Below are positions 1-7,166 of a DNA stretch of 46,604 nt, one piece after another. The position numbers were made by a program, and so were the translations under genes. Under the pieces are notes generated by a model that had not been told where the DNA came from, made no database searches, and worked only from the letters and a program-made list of their open reading frames with translations. The DNA is from Bacillota bacterium (GTDB taxonomy: Bacteria; Bacillota; Clostridia; Tissierellales; Sedimentibacteraceae). Within the stretch, counting starts at the first letter, position 1. Each line of letters starts with the position of its first letter. The stretch covers positions 1 through 46,604 of the forward strand of contig JAEXUD010000032.1 of assembly GCA_023453025.1 (NCBI GenBank), given 5' to 3'.

Positions 1-566
1 GGTTTGTTCAGTTCCTTTATTGCCGTCAACACACATGGAGTATGTATTTTAATGACCTCATATCCGTCTTCCAGTGCCCTTTTAACGGTAATTGATTTCA
101 TATCATCTTCTATTTTAAAATCTGTCACATATGTGACCTGAGGTAATCCTAATTTTTCGGCAATCTGCGGTCCTACCTGTGCGGTATCTCCGTCTATGGC
201 TTGTCTTCCGGCAAATATTATATCAACCTCTCCTATTTTTCTTATTCCTGCTGATATTGCATTTGATGTTGCCCATGTGTCTGACCCGCCCAATGCTCTG
301 TCAGATAAAAGTACTGCTTCGTCTGCACCCATTGCCATGCATTCCATTAACATATCCTTGGCTTGAGGGGGTCCCATGGTAACAAGTGTAATATGTGTAT
401 CAGGATATTTATCCTTAATTTTTAATGCTTCTTCAAGTGCGTTCGCATCATCATTATTTAATATGCTTGCCACGCCTTCTCTTATGAGAGTTTTCTTCAC
501 AGGGTCTATTTTGATTTCATTAGTGTTAGGTACTTGTTTTACGCATACAATTATTTTTAATGCCAT
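1..566 (-). CDS. etfB: Electron transfer flavoprotein beta subunit (partial, C-terminus beyond left edge)
   Basis: EtfB pairs with EtfA to carry electrons to or from acyl-CoA dehydrogenases; in clostridia the Bcd-Etf complex can bifurcate electrons between crotonyl-CoA and ferredoxin (family knowledge). The translated part begins MALKIIVCVKQVPNT and contains the beta-subunit signatures GPPQAKDMLMECMAMGADEA and an AGRQAIDGDTAQVGPQ segment that contacts the nucleotide. The start at 566 follows AAGGAGG. It lies 13 bases after the stop of the acyl-CoA dehydrogenase gene, in the same direction, so the two are surely co-transcribed. About 188 residues are visible of the usual 260; the rest, and presumably etfA, lie off the window. 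Confidence 0.93.
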   Translation of the reverse strand, partial: MALKIIVCVKQVPNTNEIKIDPVKKTLIREGVASILNNDDANALEEALKIKDKYPDTHITLVTMGPPQAKDMLMECMAMGADEAVLLSDRALGGSDTWATSNAISAGIRKIGEVDIIFAGRQAIDGDTAQVGPQIAEKLGLPQVTYVTDFKIEDDMKSITVKRALEDGYEVIKIHTPCVLTAIKELNK

Positions 567-579
567 TTCTATTTCCTCC

Positions 580-1719
580 TTATTTAAATATGTCACCAGA
601 AATGACCATCTTCATAACTTCTGATGTACCTTCATATATTTCTGTTATCTTTGCATCTCTGAACATTCTTTCCACAGAGTAATCCTTTATATATCCATAT
701 CCGCCGTGGAACTGAACTGCCTTTGTTGTTACATACATAGCCGTCTCTGAGCAATAAAGCTTTGCCTGAGCTGCTTCCGTTGTGCTTGGCAATCCTTTTT
801 GTCTTCTGTCTGCTGCACTGTACAACAATAATCTGGCTGCATCAATTCTTGTTTTCATATCAGCCATCTCAAATGATAATGCCTGGAACTTGTCCAGTGA
901 TCTGCCAAACTGTTTTCTTGATTTCATATATTTTACTGTTTCGTCAAATGCTCCTTGAGCTATGCCCAAAGCCTGAGCTGCTATTCCAAGTCTTCCTACA
1001 TCTAAGGAACTCATTGCCACTTTAAATCCTTTGCCTATTTCCCCTAACAAGTTTTCCTTAGGTAATTTTACATTTTCGAATAACAGCTCTGCCGCTACTG
1101 AGCCTCTGATTCCCATCTTGTGTTCTTTCTTGGGTGCCGTAAAACCTTCCATTCCTTTTTCAACTATGAACGAGCTTATGCCTCTTGTGCCCTTGCTCTT
1201 ATCTGTCATTGCCATAACTACATATACATCGGCTATACCACCGCTGCTTATAAATATTTTGCTTCCGTTCAGCAGCCAATAGTCACCCATATCTACTGCT
1301 CTTGTTTGAATTCCTGCCGCATCGCTTCCTGCTCCGGGTTCGGTTAATCCAAAGGCTCCTATCTTCCTGCCCGAAAGTAAATCGGGTAGATATTTTTGTC
1401 TTTGTTCCTCTGTCCCGTATGTCATTATCGGCCACGCACACAATGCACAGTGTGTCTGTACAATAACTCCTGTAGAGCCGCACACTTTTGACAGCTCTTC
1501 AATAGCCATGACATATGATATATAATCAGAACCTGCTCCTCCGTATTCTCTTGGGAACGGCATTCCCATCAGTCCCAATTTCCCTGCTTTTTCTATTGTT
1601 TCCAGTGGAAATCTCGCTTCTTCATCAATTTCTGCTGCTATCGGTTCAACTTCATTAACGGCAAATTCTTTTACCATTTTTCTGACCATTTCTTGTTCTT
1701 TCGTCAAGCTGAAATTCAT
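580..1719 (-). CDS. bcd: Butyryl-CoA (short-chain acyl-CoA) dehydrogenase
   Basis: FAD enzyme of 379 residues, full length for the family, that reduces crotonyl-CoA to butyryl-CoA. Visible landmarks are the FAD/substrate loop FGLTEPGAGSDA near residues 122-133 and the C-terminal YEGTSEV, whose Glu363 corresponds to the catalytic base of butyryl-CoA dehydrogenases. It starts after AGGAGG and is followed by etfB. Crotonyl-CoA is the product of the 4-hydroxybutyryl-CoA dehydratases encoded twice in this window, so this gene plausibly supplies the last reductive step of that pathway. A sigma-54 promoter lies about 75 bases upstream. Another short-chain acyl-CoA substrate, such as a branched acid, cannot be excluded from sequence alone. 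Confidence 0.92.
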   Translation of the reverse strand: MNFSLTKEQEMVRKMVKEFAVNEVEPIAAEIDEEARFPLETIEKAGKLGLMGMPFPREYGGAGSDYISYVMAIEELSKVCGSTGVIVQTHCALCAWPIMTYGTEEQRQKYLPDLLSGRKIGAFGLTEPGAGSDAAGIQTRAVDMGDYWLLNGSKIFISSGGIADVYVVMAMTDKSKGTRGISSFIVEKGMEGFTAPKKEHKMGIRGSVAAELLFENVKLPKENLLGEIGKGFKVAMSSLDVGRLGIAAQALGIAQGAFDETVKYMKSRKQFGRSLDKFQALSFEMADMKTRIDAARLLLYSAADRRQKGLPSTTEAAQAKLYCSETAMYVTTKAVQFHGGYGYIKDYSVERMFRDAKITEIYEGTSEVMKMVISGDIFK

Positions 1720-2041
1720 TTCTTACCTCCTGTTATAGTACATTTCATTATGTTTCTTTAGTCATTATAGTTTTAACTTACTGATATATAAAGCAATAAC
1801 CATGCCATAAAAACTTTTTTTGAAAAATTTAATTAAAATATGTTCAGCCTTTATAATTATTTGAATTTTGAACTGTTTTAATTTAAATATATTTAACTTA
1901 AGACAAACATTTCAACGATTTTTGACTATTTCATTTATGCATTTCGTCCTTAGATGTAATTATGCATCTAAATAATAAATGACAACCACAACGCAAATCC
2001 GGATTGCTGTTAGTTTCGGGAATATTATTATTTTTACAGTC
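1720..2041. other. Intergenic region upstream of bcd
   Basis: About 320 bases without a gene. It holds the bcd ribosome binding site, the sigma-54 promoter at 1793-1807 and two inverted repeats that could be activator sites: AGATGTAATTATGCATCT at 1952-1969 (arms AGATG/CATCT) and an interrupted palindrome around GCAAATCCGGATTGC at 1993-2007 with outer AAC/GTT. Neither matches the GTTGC-N6-GCAAC sites in front of the second dehydratase operon, so a different or third activator may act here. Confidence 0.55.
1793..1807 (-). promoter_or_regulatory. Sigma-54 (-24/-12) promoter of bcd-etfB
   Basis: Read on the minus strand the site is TGGCATGGTTATTGC, with GG and GC separated by the canonical 10 bases of the -24/-12 class. 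It lies 74 bases upstream of the bcd start. The same element occurs upstream of three other operons in this window, and two sigma-54 activators are encoded nearby. Confidence 0.82.
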
Positions 2042-2075
2042 AAAAAAATAGAGAAAGAGTATTTTCTTTCTCTAT
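2042..2075 (-). terminator. Rho-independent terminator after the TRAP/SDR operon
   Basis: On the minus strand, ATAGAGAAAG and CTTTCTCTAT pair as 10-bp arms around an 8-base loop and run into a stretch of seven T. It lies just after the stop codon of the SDR gene and ends the gldA-dctPQM-SDR operon. Confidence 0.85.
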
Positions 2076-2089
2076 CCATACTAAATATT

Positions 2090-2848
2090 TTATCTTCCCA
2101 TCCATCCTCCATCGATTAGCAAAACAGAACCATGGACATAATCGGATGCATTAGATGATAAGAAAATAACTGCACCAATCATGTCTTCAGGAGTACCGTA
2201 TCTGCCGGCCGGTATACGATCAAGTATTTGGGCATTCCTTGTTTCATCAGCCTTAATCTCAGCTATATTATCAGTATCCATATAGCCTGGAGCAATGGCA
2301 TTAACATTGATTCCTTTAGCTGCCCATTCATTTGATAAAGCTTTAGTAACCTGTGCAATTCCACCTTTGCTTGCAGCATATGCAGGTACGGTATAGCCGC
2401 CTGAAAAGCTTAATAGCGATGCTGTATTTATAATCTTGCCATATCCTTTTTTTATCATAACTTCTCCGGCTTTCTGGCTTAAAACAAAGGCGGAAGTAAG
2501 ATTTACCTTCAATACCGTTTCCCACTCTTCTAAAGGAAACTCTACCGAGGGATGACGTATTTGCATGCCGGCATTGTTAATTAGTATATCTAAGTCCCCT
2601 AATATATCCATTGCTTCATCGAATGCTTTAATGACTTTTTCTGTGTTTCTGAAATCAGCAATAACACCCTTAACAGGTGCTTCATCCGTGCTCATTTCCT
2701 CAGCCACTGTCATAACTTTTTCATTGGTTCCCATAATAACCAGTTCTGCGCCGGCATCATGAAGTCCTTGGGCCATACCTTTGCCCAAACCTCTGCTGCC
2801 TCCTGTGACAATGGCTTTTTTCCCTTTAATATTGAACAAATCAATCAT
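2090..2848 (-). CDS. Short-chain dehydrogenase/reductase (gluconate 5-dehydrogenase / KduD-like)
   Basis: Classical SDR of 252 residues. It shows the NAD(P)-binding TGGSRGLG at 15-22, NNAG at 91-94, and the catalytic Ser144, Tyr157 and Lys161 (YAASK). The C-terminal region ends LLIDGGWMGR, like the 2-deoxy-gluconate 3-dehydrogenase / gluconate 5-dehydrogenase group, so oxidation or reduction of a hydroxy or keto sugar acid is likely (family knowledge). It is the last gene of an operon with a GldA-like dehydrogenase and a TRAP carboxylate transporter, nine bases after dctM, which supports an imported hydroxy acid as substrate. The substrate itself cannot be read from the sequence. Confidence 0.85.
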   Translation of the reverse strand: MIDLFNIKGKKAIVTGGSRGLGKGMAQGLHDAGAELVIMGTNEKVMTVAEEMSTDEAPVKGVIADFRNTEKVIKAFDEAMDILGDLDILINNAGMQIRHPSVEFPLEEWETVLKVNLTSAFVLSQKAGEVMIKKGYGKIINTASLLSFSGGYTVPAYAASKGGIAQVTKALSNEWAAKGINVNAIAPGYMDTDNIAEIKADETRNAQILDRIPAGRYGTPEDMIGAVIFLSSNASDYVHGSVLLIDGGWMGR

Positions 2849-2857
2849 AACAATCTC

Positions 2858-4141
2858 CTATTTCATCATCTGGTTAGGCAGCCACATTGTAATTTGCGGT
2901 ACAAAGGATATTATTAACAATACAATTATCAGTACTATTATAAACGGCATTATGGCCTTGCACAAATCTTCAAACGTAACTTTCGTTATACCGCAGGCAA
3001 CAAAAAGATTTACGCCAACCGGCGGAGTAATGAATCCAACCGCAAGGTTTACAACCATTAATATGCCAAAATGAATTATATCCATTCCTGCATATGCGGC
3101 TACCGGGACAAGTATCGGTCCTAAAATCATAATAGCAGCCAACGTCTCCATAATACAGCCGACAAACAATAACAATAGGTTCAAAAGTAAAATTATAACA
3201 ACCGGGCTTTCGCTTATACTAAGTATACCATTTACTATTTGATCCGGAATTCTCGCTATTGTTAATACTCTCGCAAAAATTGTTCCGGTTCCGACTATAA
3301 TCAATACCGTACCAACTGTCAGTGCAGAGCTGGTCAGTGAATTCCAAATTTTTTCTAAAGTAAGTTCTTTATAAATAAACTTACCGGCAATAAAACCATA
3401 TACTACTGAAACAACTGCAGCTTCTGTAGGTGTAAAAAAGCCTCCATAGATTCCGCCTAATATTATAACCGGAACAAAAAGCGCCCAAATTCCCTCCTTT
3501 AATGCTTCAAATACACGCTTGAATGAAAATTTAAGGCCGTTTCCCTTGAATCCTTCTTTTTTACAAATAACATAGCTTAAAGTCATTAATCCTCCGGCGA
3601 ATACAATACCGGGACCAAAACCTCCGATAAACATACTGCCTACTGAAGCACCTGTCGCTACACCATAAATAACCATAGGAATACTAGGAGGAATTATAAC
3701 TCCTAAACATCCGCTTGCTGCTATTACAGCAGCTGAAAATTTCTTAGAATAACCTCTTTGCAGCATAGCCGGAAACATAATCGAACCTATTGCAGCTACG
3801 GTAGCAGGTGCAGAACCGGATATTGCTCCAAAAAATGCGCAGGTAATTATTGTTACCATTGCAAAACCACCGGTAAAATGACCAACAAAGCTCTCGGCAA
3901 CATCTACCAGCCTTTGTGACAGTCCTCCGCCTTCCATAAGAGCACCTGATAACATGAAAAACGGTATGGCCATCAGCGGGAAATTGTCAGCTGATGTAAA
4001 CATATTTGTTGCAATAAATGACATAGGCAGCGCGCCTGTTGCACCAATAAATACTAACATACTTAAACCAATAGCAATTCCTATCGGCAAATTCAATATA
4101 ATAAATGCTGCAAAACTACCAAAAATTAATAATGCGTCCAT
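2858..4141 (-). CDS. dctM: TRAP transporter large membrane subunit DctM
   Basis: A 427-residue, very hydrophobic protein of the DctM family, which forms the sodium-coupled transport channel of tripartite ATP-independent periplasmic transporters. Visible family features include the early LPIGIAIGLSM segment, a GSAPATVAAIGSIMFPAM stretch near residue 110, IIPPSIPMVIYG near 150 and GFITPPVGVNLFVACGI near 370; roughly a dozen membrane segments can be traced. The start overlaps the last base of the dctQ stop codon, so translation is probably coupled. It belongs with the adjacent dctP and dctQ as one transporter for an organic anion. Confidence 0.93.
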   Translation of the reverse strand: MDALLIFGSFAAFIILNLPIGIAIGLSMLVFIGATGALPMSFIATNMFTSADNFPLMAIPFFMLSGALMEGGGLSQRLVDVAESFVGHFTGGFAMVTIITCAFFGAISGSAPATVAAIGSIMFPAMLQRGYSKKFSAAVIAASGCLGVIIPPSIPMVIYGVATGASVGSMFIGGFGPGIVFAGGLMTLSYVICKKEGFKGNGLKFSFKRVFEALKEGIWALFVPVIILGGIYGGFFTPTEAAVVSVVYGFIAGKFIYKELTLEKIWNSLTSSALTVGTVLIIVGTGTIFARVLTIARIPDQIVNGILSISESPVVIILLLNLLLLFVGCIMETLAAIMILGPILVPVAAYAGMDIIHFGILMVVNLAVGFITPPVGVNLFVACGITKVTFEDLCKAIMPFIIVLIIVLLIISFVPQITMWLPNQMMK

Positions 4142-4635
4142 TAGTTATTTACCTCCTTTTCACTTTGTTTTTGTTCTTTAAACAGTAAAATCGTATCTTG
4201 TACTAAACGAAACATTACCATTAAAAACCCAACCGTATAAGAAGCATAAGGAATAACCATAGGAATTTGTATTGCAGGAGAAGTTTGTCCCATTTCTCCT
4301 AATTGTTTTAATAATAAAATTCCATTATAAGAAATTATTAAGGCAAATACAAAAAATAAAATATTTGAAATTACTTGTACTATGAACTTGCCCTTTCCCT
4401 TAAATAATAATACAACTGCATCAACCTTTATATGTGCTCTTTCTTTAACACCATAGGAACAGGCAATATATATCAGCCATACAAATAAATATCTGGCAAT
4501 TTCCTCTGTCCAGTCTAATCGTGATCCGGTCCATCTCAGTATAAGTTGTAATGTTATAATGATAGTCATAGTTGACAGTAATACTGCACATACCGATTTT
4601 TCTAAATTTTTATTTAGCCAATTTAAAAACTTCAT
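4141..4635 (-). CDS. dctQ: TRAP transporter small membrane subunit DctQ
   Basis: A 164-residue protein with four predicted membrane segments, the normal size and layout of DctQ. It contains the family motif RWTGSRLDWTEEIARYLFVW near residues 35-54, where the acidic pair and Arg are characteristic. DctQ joins the DctM channel and docks the binding protein. It starts after GAGGTG and follows dctP with a gap of 91 bases that carries a stem-loop. Confidence 0.9.
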   Translation of the reverse strand: MKFLNWLNKNLEKSVCAVLLSTMTIIITLQLILRWTGSRLDWTEEIARYLFVWLIYIACSYGVKERAHIKVDAVVLLFKGKGKFIVQVISNILFFVFALIISYNGILLLKQLGEMGQTSPAIQIPMVIPYASYTVGFLMVMFRLVQDTILLFKEQKQSEKEVNN

Positions 4636-4690
4636 TAAGACACCTCATTCTTTCAAGAATAAAAAATTTTATCCAAATTTTACTAAAAAT

Positions 4691-4716
4691 CCAACTCCAA
4701 GAAATCTCGGAGTTGG
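4691..4716 (-). terminator. Stem-loop between dctP and dctQ (attenuator or mRNA stabiliser)
   Basis: On the minus strand, CCAACTCC and GGAGTTGG pair perfectly around a 10-base loop, followed by ATTTTTAG. It lies just after the dctP stop. A partial terminator here would give more binding protein than membrane subunits, a common need in TRAP operons. The T run is short, so it may instead protect the upstream mRNA. Confidence 0.65.
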
Positions 4717-4726
4717 CAATATTATA

Positions 4727-5803
4727 TTATCTCATTGAATCTACTTGTTTTAAGAATTCATCCATATCTGTAACAGGTTTTCCTTCATTTCTAAACCAAT
4801 CGTATACAGAAGCACTTGCATCTCTGAAAGCTTCTCTTTCCTCTGGTGTTAAAACTTCAATCTTGGTTCCTCCGGCTTCTACGTTTTTCTTTGCTTCAGC
4901 TTCATATTTTTTAGCTTCTTCTCTTTGGAAAGCTGTAGCTTCTGCAGATGCTTTATCAATTAAGGCTTTTTCTTTTTCACCAAGGCTTTGATACCATTTT
5001 TCATTAATTAAGAAGCCTGTGAAGTCAAATACGTGCCCTAACTCTGTCATATATGGCTGAATTTCAAAGAACTTGTTTGTAGAAACTATTGCATAAGGAT
5101 TATCCTGACCGTCTATAGTTTTTTGCTGTAAAGCTGTATAAAGCTCTCCGAAAGCCATCGGCATAGGATTTGCTCCCATTGCCGTAAATAAATTCAGATA
5201 TAATGGATTCTCCATAACTCTGATTTTTAACCCGTTTAAATCAGCCGGTGTTCTGACCGGACGTGTTGCATTTGTTAGCTGACGAATTCCGTTTTCCCAA
5301 AAACCAATTACTCTGACTCCTGTAATTTCTGCTACATTGTCTGCCATTTGTTTTCCTAATTCACTGTCAGCTACTTTAAAAGCGTGTTCTCTGTTGTCAA
5401 ATAAGAATGGTAATGCCAGCAATGAAAACTCATCTGTCCAGCTTGAAAATGGAGCTATGGTAGTTTCTCCCATCTGAATGTTTCCTAATTGAACAGCTTC
5501 AACCATTTCACGCCCTGTTCCAAGCTGTGCATTTGGATATACTTCTACCTGCATTGCCCCGCCTGATTCTCTTTCAATAATTTCTTCAAACAAATATTGA
5601 GCCTTAGTTATAGGATGTTCATCCGGAACTGTACCACCAACTTTTATAGTCATTTTTGCATACTCAGAAGCATTGGAATCTGAATCTGCTTCTTGATTGC
5701 TGCTTGGAGCATCGTTTCCTCCGCATGCTGTTAAAAAAACTGACATTGACAATACCATAGTTAATACAAGTAATAAAGAAATTCCTCTTTTTAAATTGTT
5801 CAT
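4727..5803 (-). CDS. dctP: TRAP transporter substrate-binding lipoprotein DctP
   Basis: A 358-residue extracytoplasmic binding protein. The signal peptide ends in the lipobox FLTAC, so Cys27 is probably lipid-anchored, as expected for a Gram-positive. The DctP fold shows DEHPITKAQYLFEEII near 61-76, VEVYPNAQLG at 87-96 and GLKIRVMENP at 191-200, where Arg195 matches the conserved Arg that holds the substrate carboxylate. IDGQDNPYAIV follows near 230. The ligand is therefore an organic acid, but which one is not determinable. It is preceded by a GldA-like dehydrogenase gene and followed by dctQM and an SDR. Confidence 0.92.
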   Translation of the reverse strand: MNNLKRGISLLLVLTMVLSMSVFLTACGGNDAPSSNQEADSDSNASEYAKMTIKVGGTVPDEHPITKAQYLFEEIIERESGGAMQVEVYPNAQLGTGREMVEAVQLGNIQMGETTIAPFSSWTDEFSLLALPFLFDNREHAFKVADSELGKQMADNVAEITGVRVIGFWENGIRQLTNATRPVRTPADLNGLKIRVMENPLYLNLFTAMGANPMPMAFGELYTALQQKTIDGQDNPYAIVSTNKFFEIQPYMTELGHVFDFTGFLINEKWYQSLGEKEKALIDKASAEATAFQREEAKKYEAEAKKNVEAGGTKIEVLTPEEREAFRDASASVYDWFRNEGKPVTDMDEFLKQVDSMR

Positions 5804-5817
5804 TTTTTCCTCCTAAA

Positions 5818-6918
5818 TTAATTATTGAATAAATTTTTTATCCTAAAAAGTGACTTATAAATCACTTCTGGGGTCACTGTAAATGGCATTTTATGCGCAT
5901 TAGGTCCTGAATTGCAAGTTGCTGCTGCAATATTCATCAATACTTCGCTGCTTGGATTCACAACTCCTAAATCATTTAAGGTAAGTGGCAAACCTACTGA
6001 CTTATAAAAGCTAACCACCTCCATCCATTCTGAATCATTCCATCTTTCATTTTCCAGATATTCTGTAACTAATTGTACAATTGTTCCAAAAGCTACTCCT
6101 TCGCCATGCATAACCGGAAATGGTTTTATAACAGCTGTCATTCCATTGTATATGGCATGTGCAATCGCACATCCGTTATTTTCAAATCCGACACCGCTTA
6201 AATATATGTTTGCTTCTACAATCTTTTCAAGATCCTCTGACCATTCTTTCTTTTCAACAGACGCTTTTGCTTCAACGCCATGCTTTAACAGGATATCATT
6301 ACATAGCTTTGTCAATGCATAAGCTGCCTCTGTATGTTTTCCTCCGGTATAATTAGTTGTTCCGGATTGATGACAAGCTCTTGCCTCATAGTATGTTGCA
6401 AACGCATCCCCCATTCCCGCAATAAGAAGCCTTACAGGTGCATTAGCAATTATCATTGTATCTACTATCACCACATCAGGATTTCTCTTCATACGGGAAG
6501 AAACCAAAAATGTTCCATCCTCATCATAAATTATTGAAGCAGCACTGCACGGTGCATCAGATGCAGCTGATGTTGGTATAACTACCAGGGGCAGGCCGCA
6601 TATGTCCGAAACCAACTTTGATGTATCAATAACCTTACCTCCGCCAACTCCTATTACTCCATTTATATTTTTACTCTGTACTATTTCAGCAATTCTATTG
6701 GCTTCAGATTCAGTAGATTCATTGTTAAAAAGAATAAATTCATATTTCCCGTCTGTATCCAGAAAGCCTTTTTCAATCTTATCACGAACCAATTCAAATA
6801 CTACTTGATCAATTAATATTGCAAAATGTCTGCCAATAAATTTTATATATGTATATAAATGCTCTACAATATCCTTACCTTGATAATACTTGCCGGGTGT
6901 TACTAAACTTTTATACAT
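5818..6918 (-). CDS. Glycerol dehydrogenase-like metal-dependent alcohol dehydrogenase
   Basis: A 366-residue member of the GldA branch of the iron-containing/dehydroquinate-synthase-like superfamily. It has the dinucleotide motif GVGGGKVIDTSK at 90-101, PTSAASDAPCSA near 115-126, and all three metal ligands: Asp171 (GMGDAFAT), His254 (AIAHAIYNG) and His271 (VMHGEGVAFG). It is the first gene of the operon, 44 bases downstream of a sigma-54 promoter, with dctP 14 bases after its stop. The neighbours suggest that its substrate is the hydroxy acid or polyol imported by the TRAP system, not free glycerol; this is inference. Confidence 0.85.
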   Translation of the reverse strand: MYKSLVTPGKYYQGKDIVEHLYTYIKFIGRHFAILIDQVVFELVRDKIEKGFLDTDGKYEFILFNNESTESEANRIAEIVQSKNINGVIGVGGGKVIDTSKLVSDICGLPLVVIPTSAASDAPCSAASIIYDEDGTFLVSSRMKRNPDVVIVDTMIIANAPVRLLIAGMGDAFATYYEARACHQSGTTNYTGGKHTEAAYALTKLCNDILLKHGVEAKASVEKKEWSEDLEKIVEANIYLSGVGFENNGCAIAHAIYNGMTAVIKPFPVMHGEGVAFGTIVQLVTEYLENERWNDSEWMEVVSFYKSVGLPLTLNDLGVVNPSSEVLMNIAAATCNSGPNAHKMPFTVTPEVIYKSLFRIKNLFNN

Positions 6919-6961
6919 CTTGCCTCCTTTTTAATTTGATTAATCTACACAGTTATATAAT

Positions 6962-6976
6962 GCAATCGTTGTGCCA
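6962..6976 (-). promoter_or_regulatory. Sigma-54 promoter of the gldA-like/TRAP/SDR operon
   Basis: On the minus strand the site is TGGCACAACGATTGC, an almost perfect match to the TGGCAC-N5-TTGC consensus with GG-N10-GC. It lies 44 bases before the start of the GldA-like gene and downstream of the activator gene at 7167-8897, which is its likely regulator. Confidence 0.9.
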
Positions 6977-7074
6977 TAATTTAAAAAATAATAATAATTT
7001 TTTAAATGTTGAAAAAATAACAATTTATGATAAATTTAATTATTATGTTTAGTATATTCTTATAGGATTATGAT

Positions 7075-7108
7075 GTAACGTTACTTGATTATGCCAAGAT
7101 GCATCAAG
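7075..7108 (-). promoter_or_regulatory. Candidate activator-binding inverted repeats upstream of the sigma-54 promoter
   Basis: Two palindromic elements touch each other: GTAACGTTAC at 7075-7084 and CTTGAT-N13-ATCAAG at 7084-7108. They lie about 100-130 bases upstream of the -24/-12 element, the usual place for an enhancer of a sigma-54 activator, in the short gap between the activator gene and its presumed target operon. Confidence 0.5.
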
Positions 7109-7137
7109 CAAAGCTCATTGTCGTATTCAAATTTTAA

Positions 7138-7165
7138 AAAAACCGAAGTTATATTACTTCGGTTT
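7138..7165 (-). terminator. Terminator of the sigma-54 activator gene
   Basis: On the minus strand, AAACCGAAGT and ACTTCGGTTT pair around a 6-base loop and lead into T7. It sits directly after the stop of the activator gene and separates it from the operon it probably controls. Confidence 0.9.
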
Positions 7166-7166
7166 A

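Noticed and set aside
7046..7120. A second gene or small RNA between the activator and the GldA-like gene
   Set aside because: Only palindromes and a sigma-54 promoter are visible; no start site, stem-loop with T tract or frame supports a gene.
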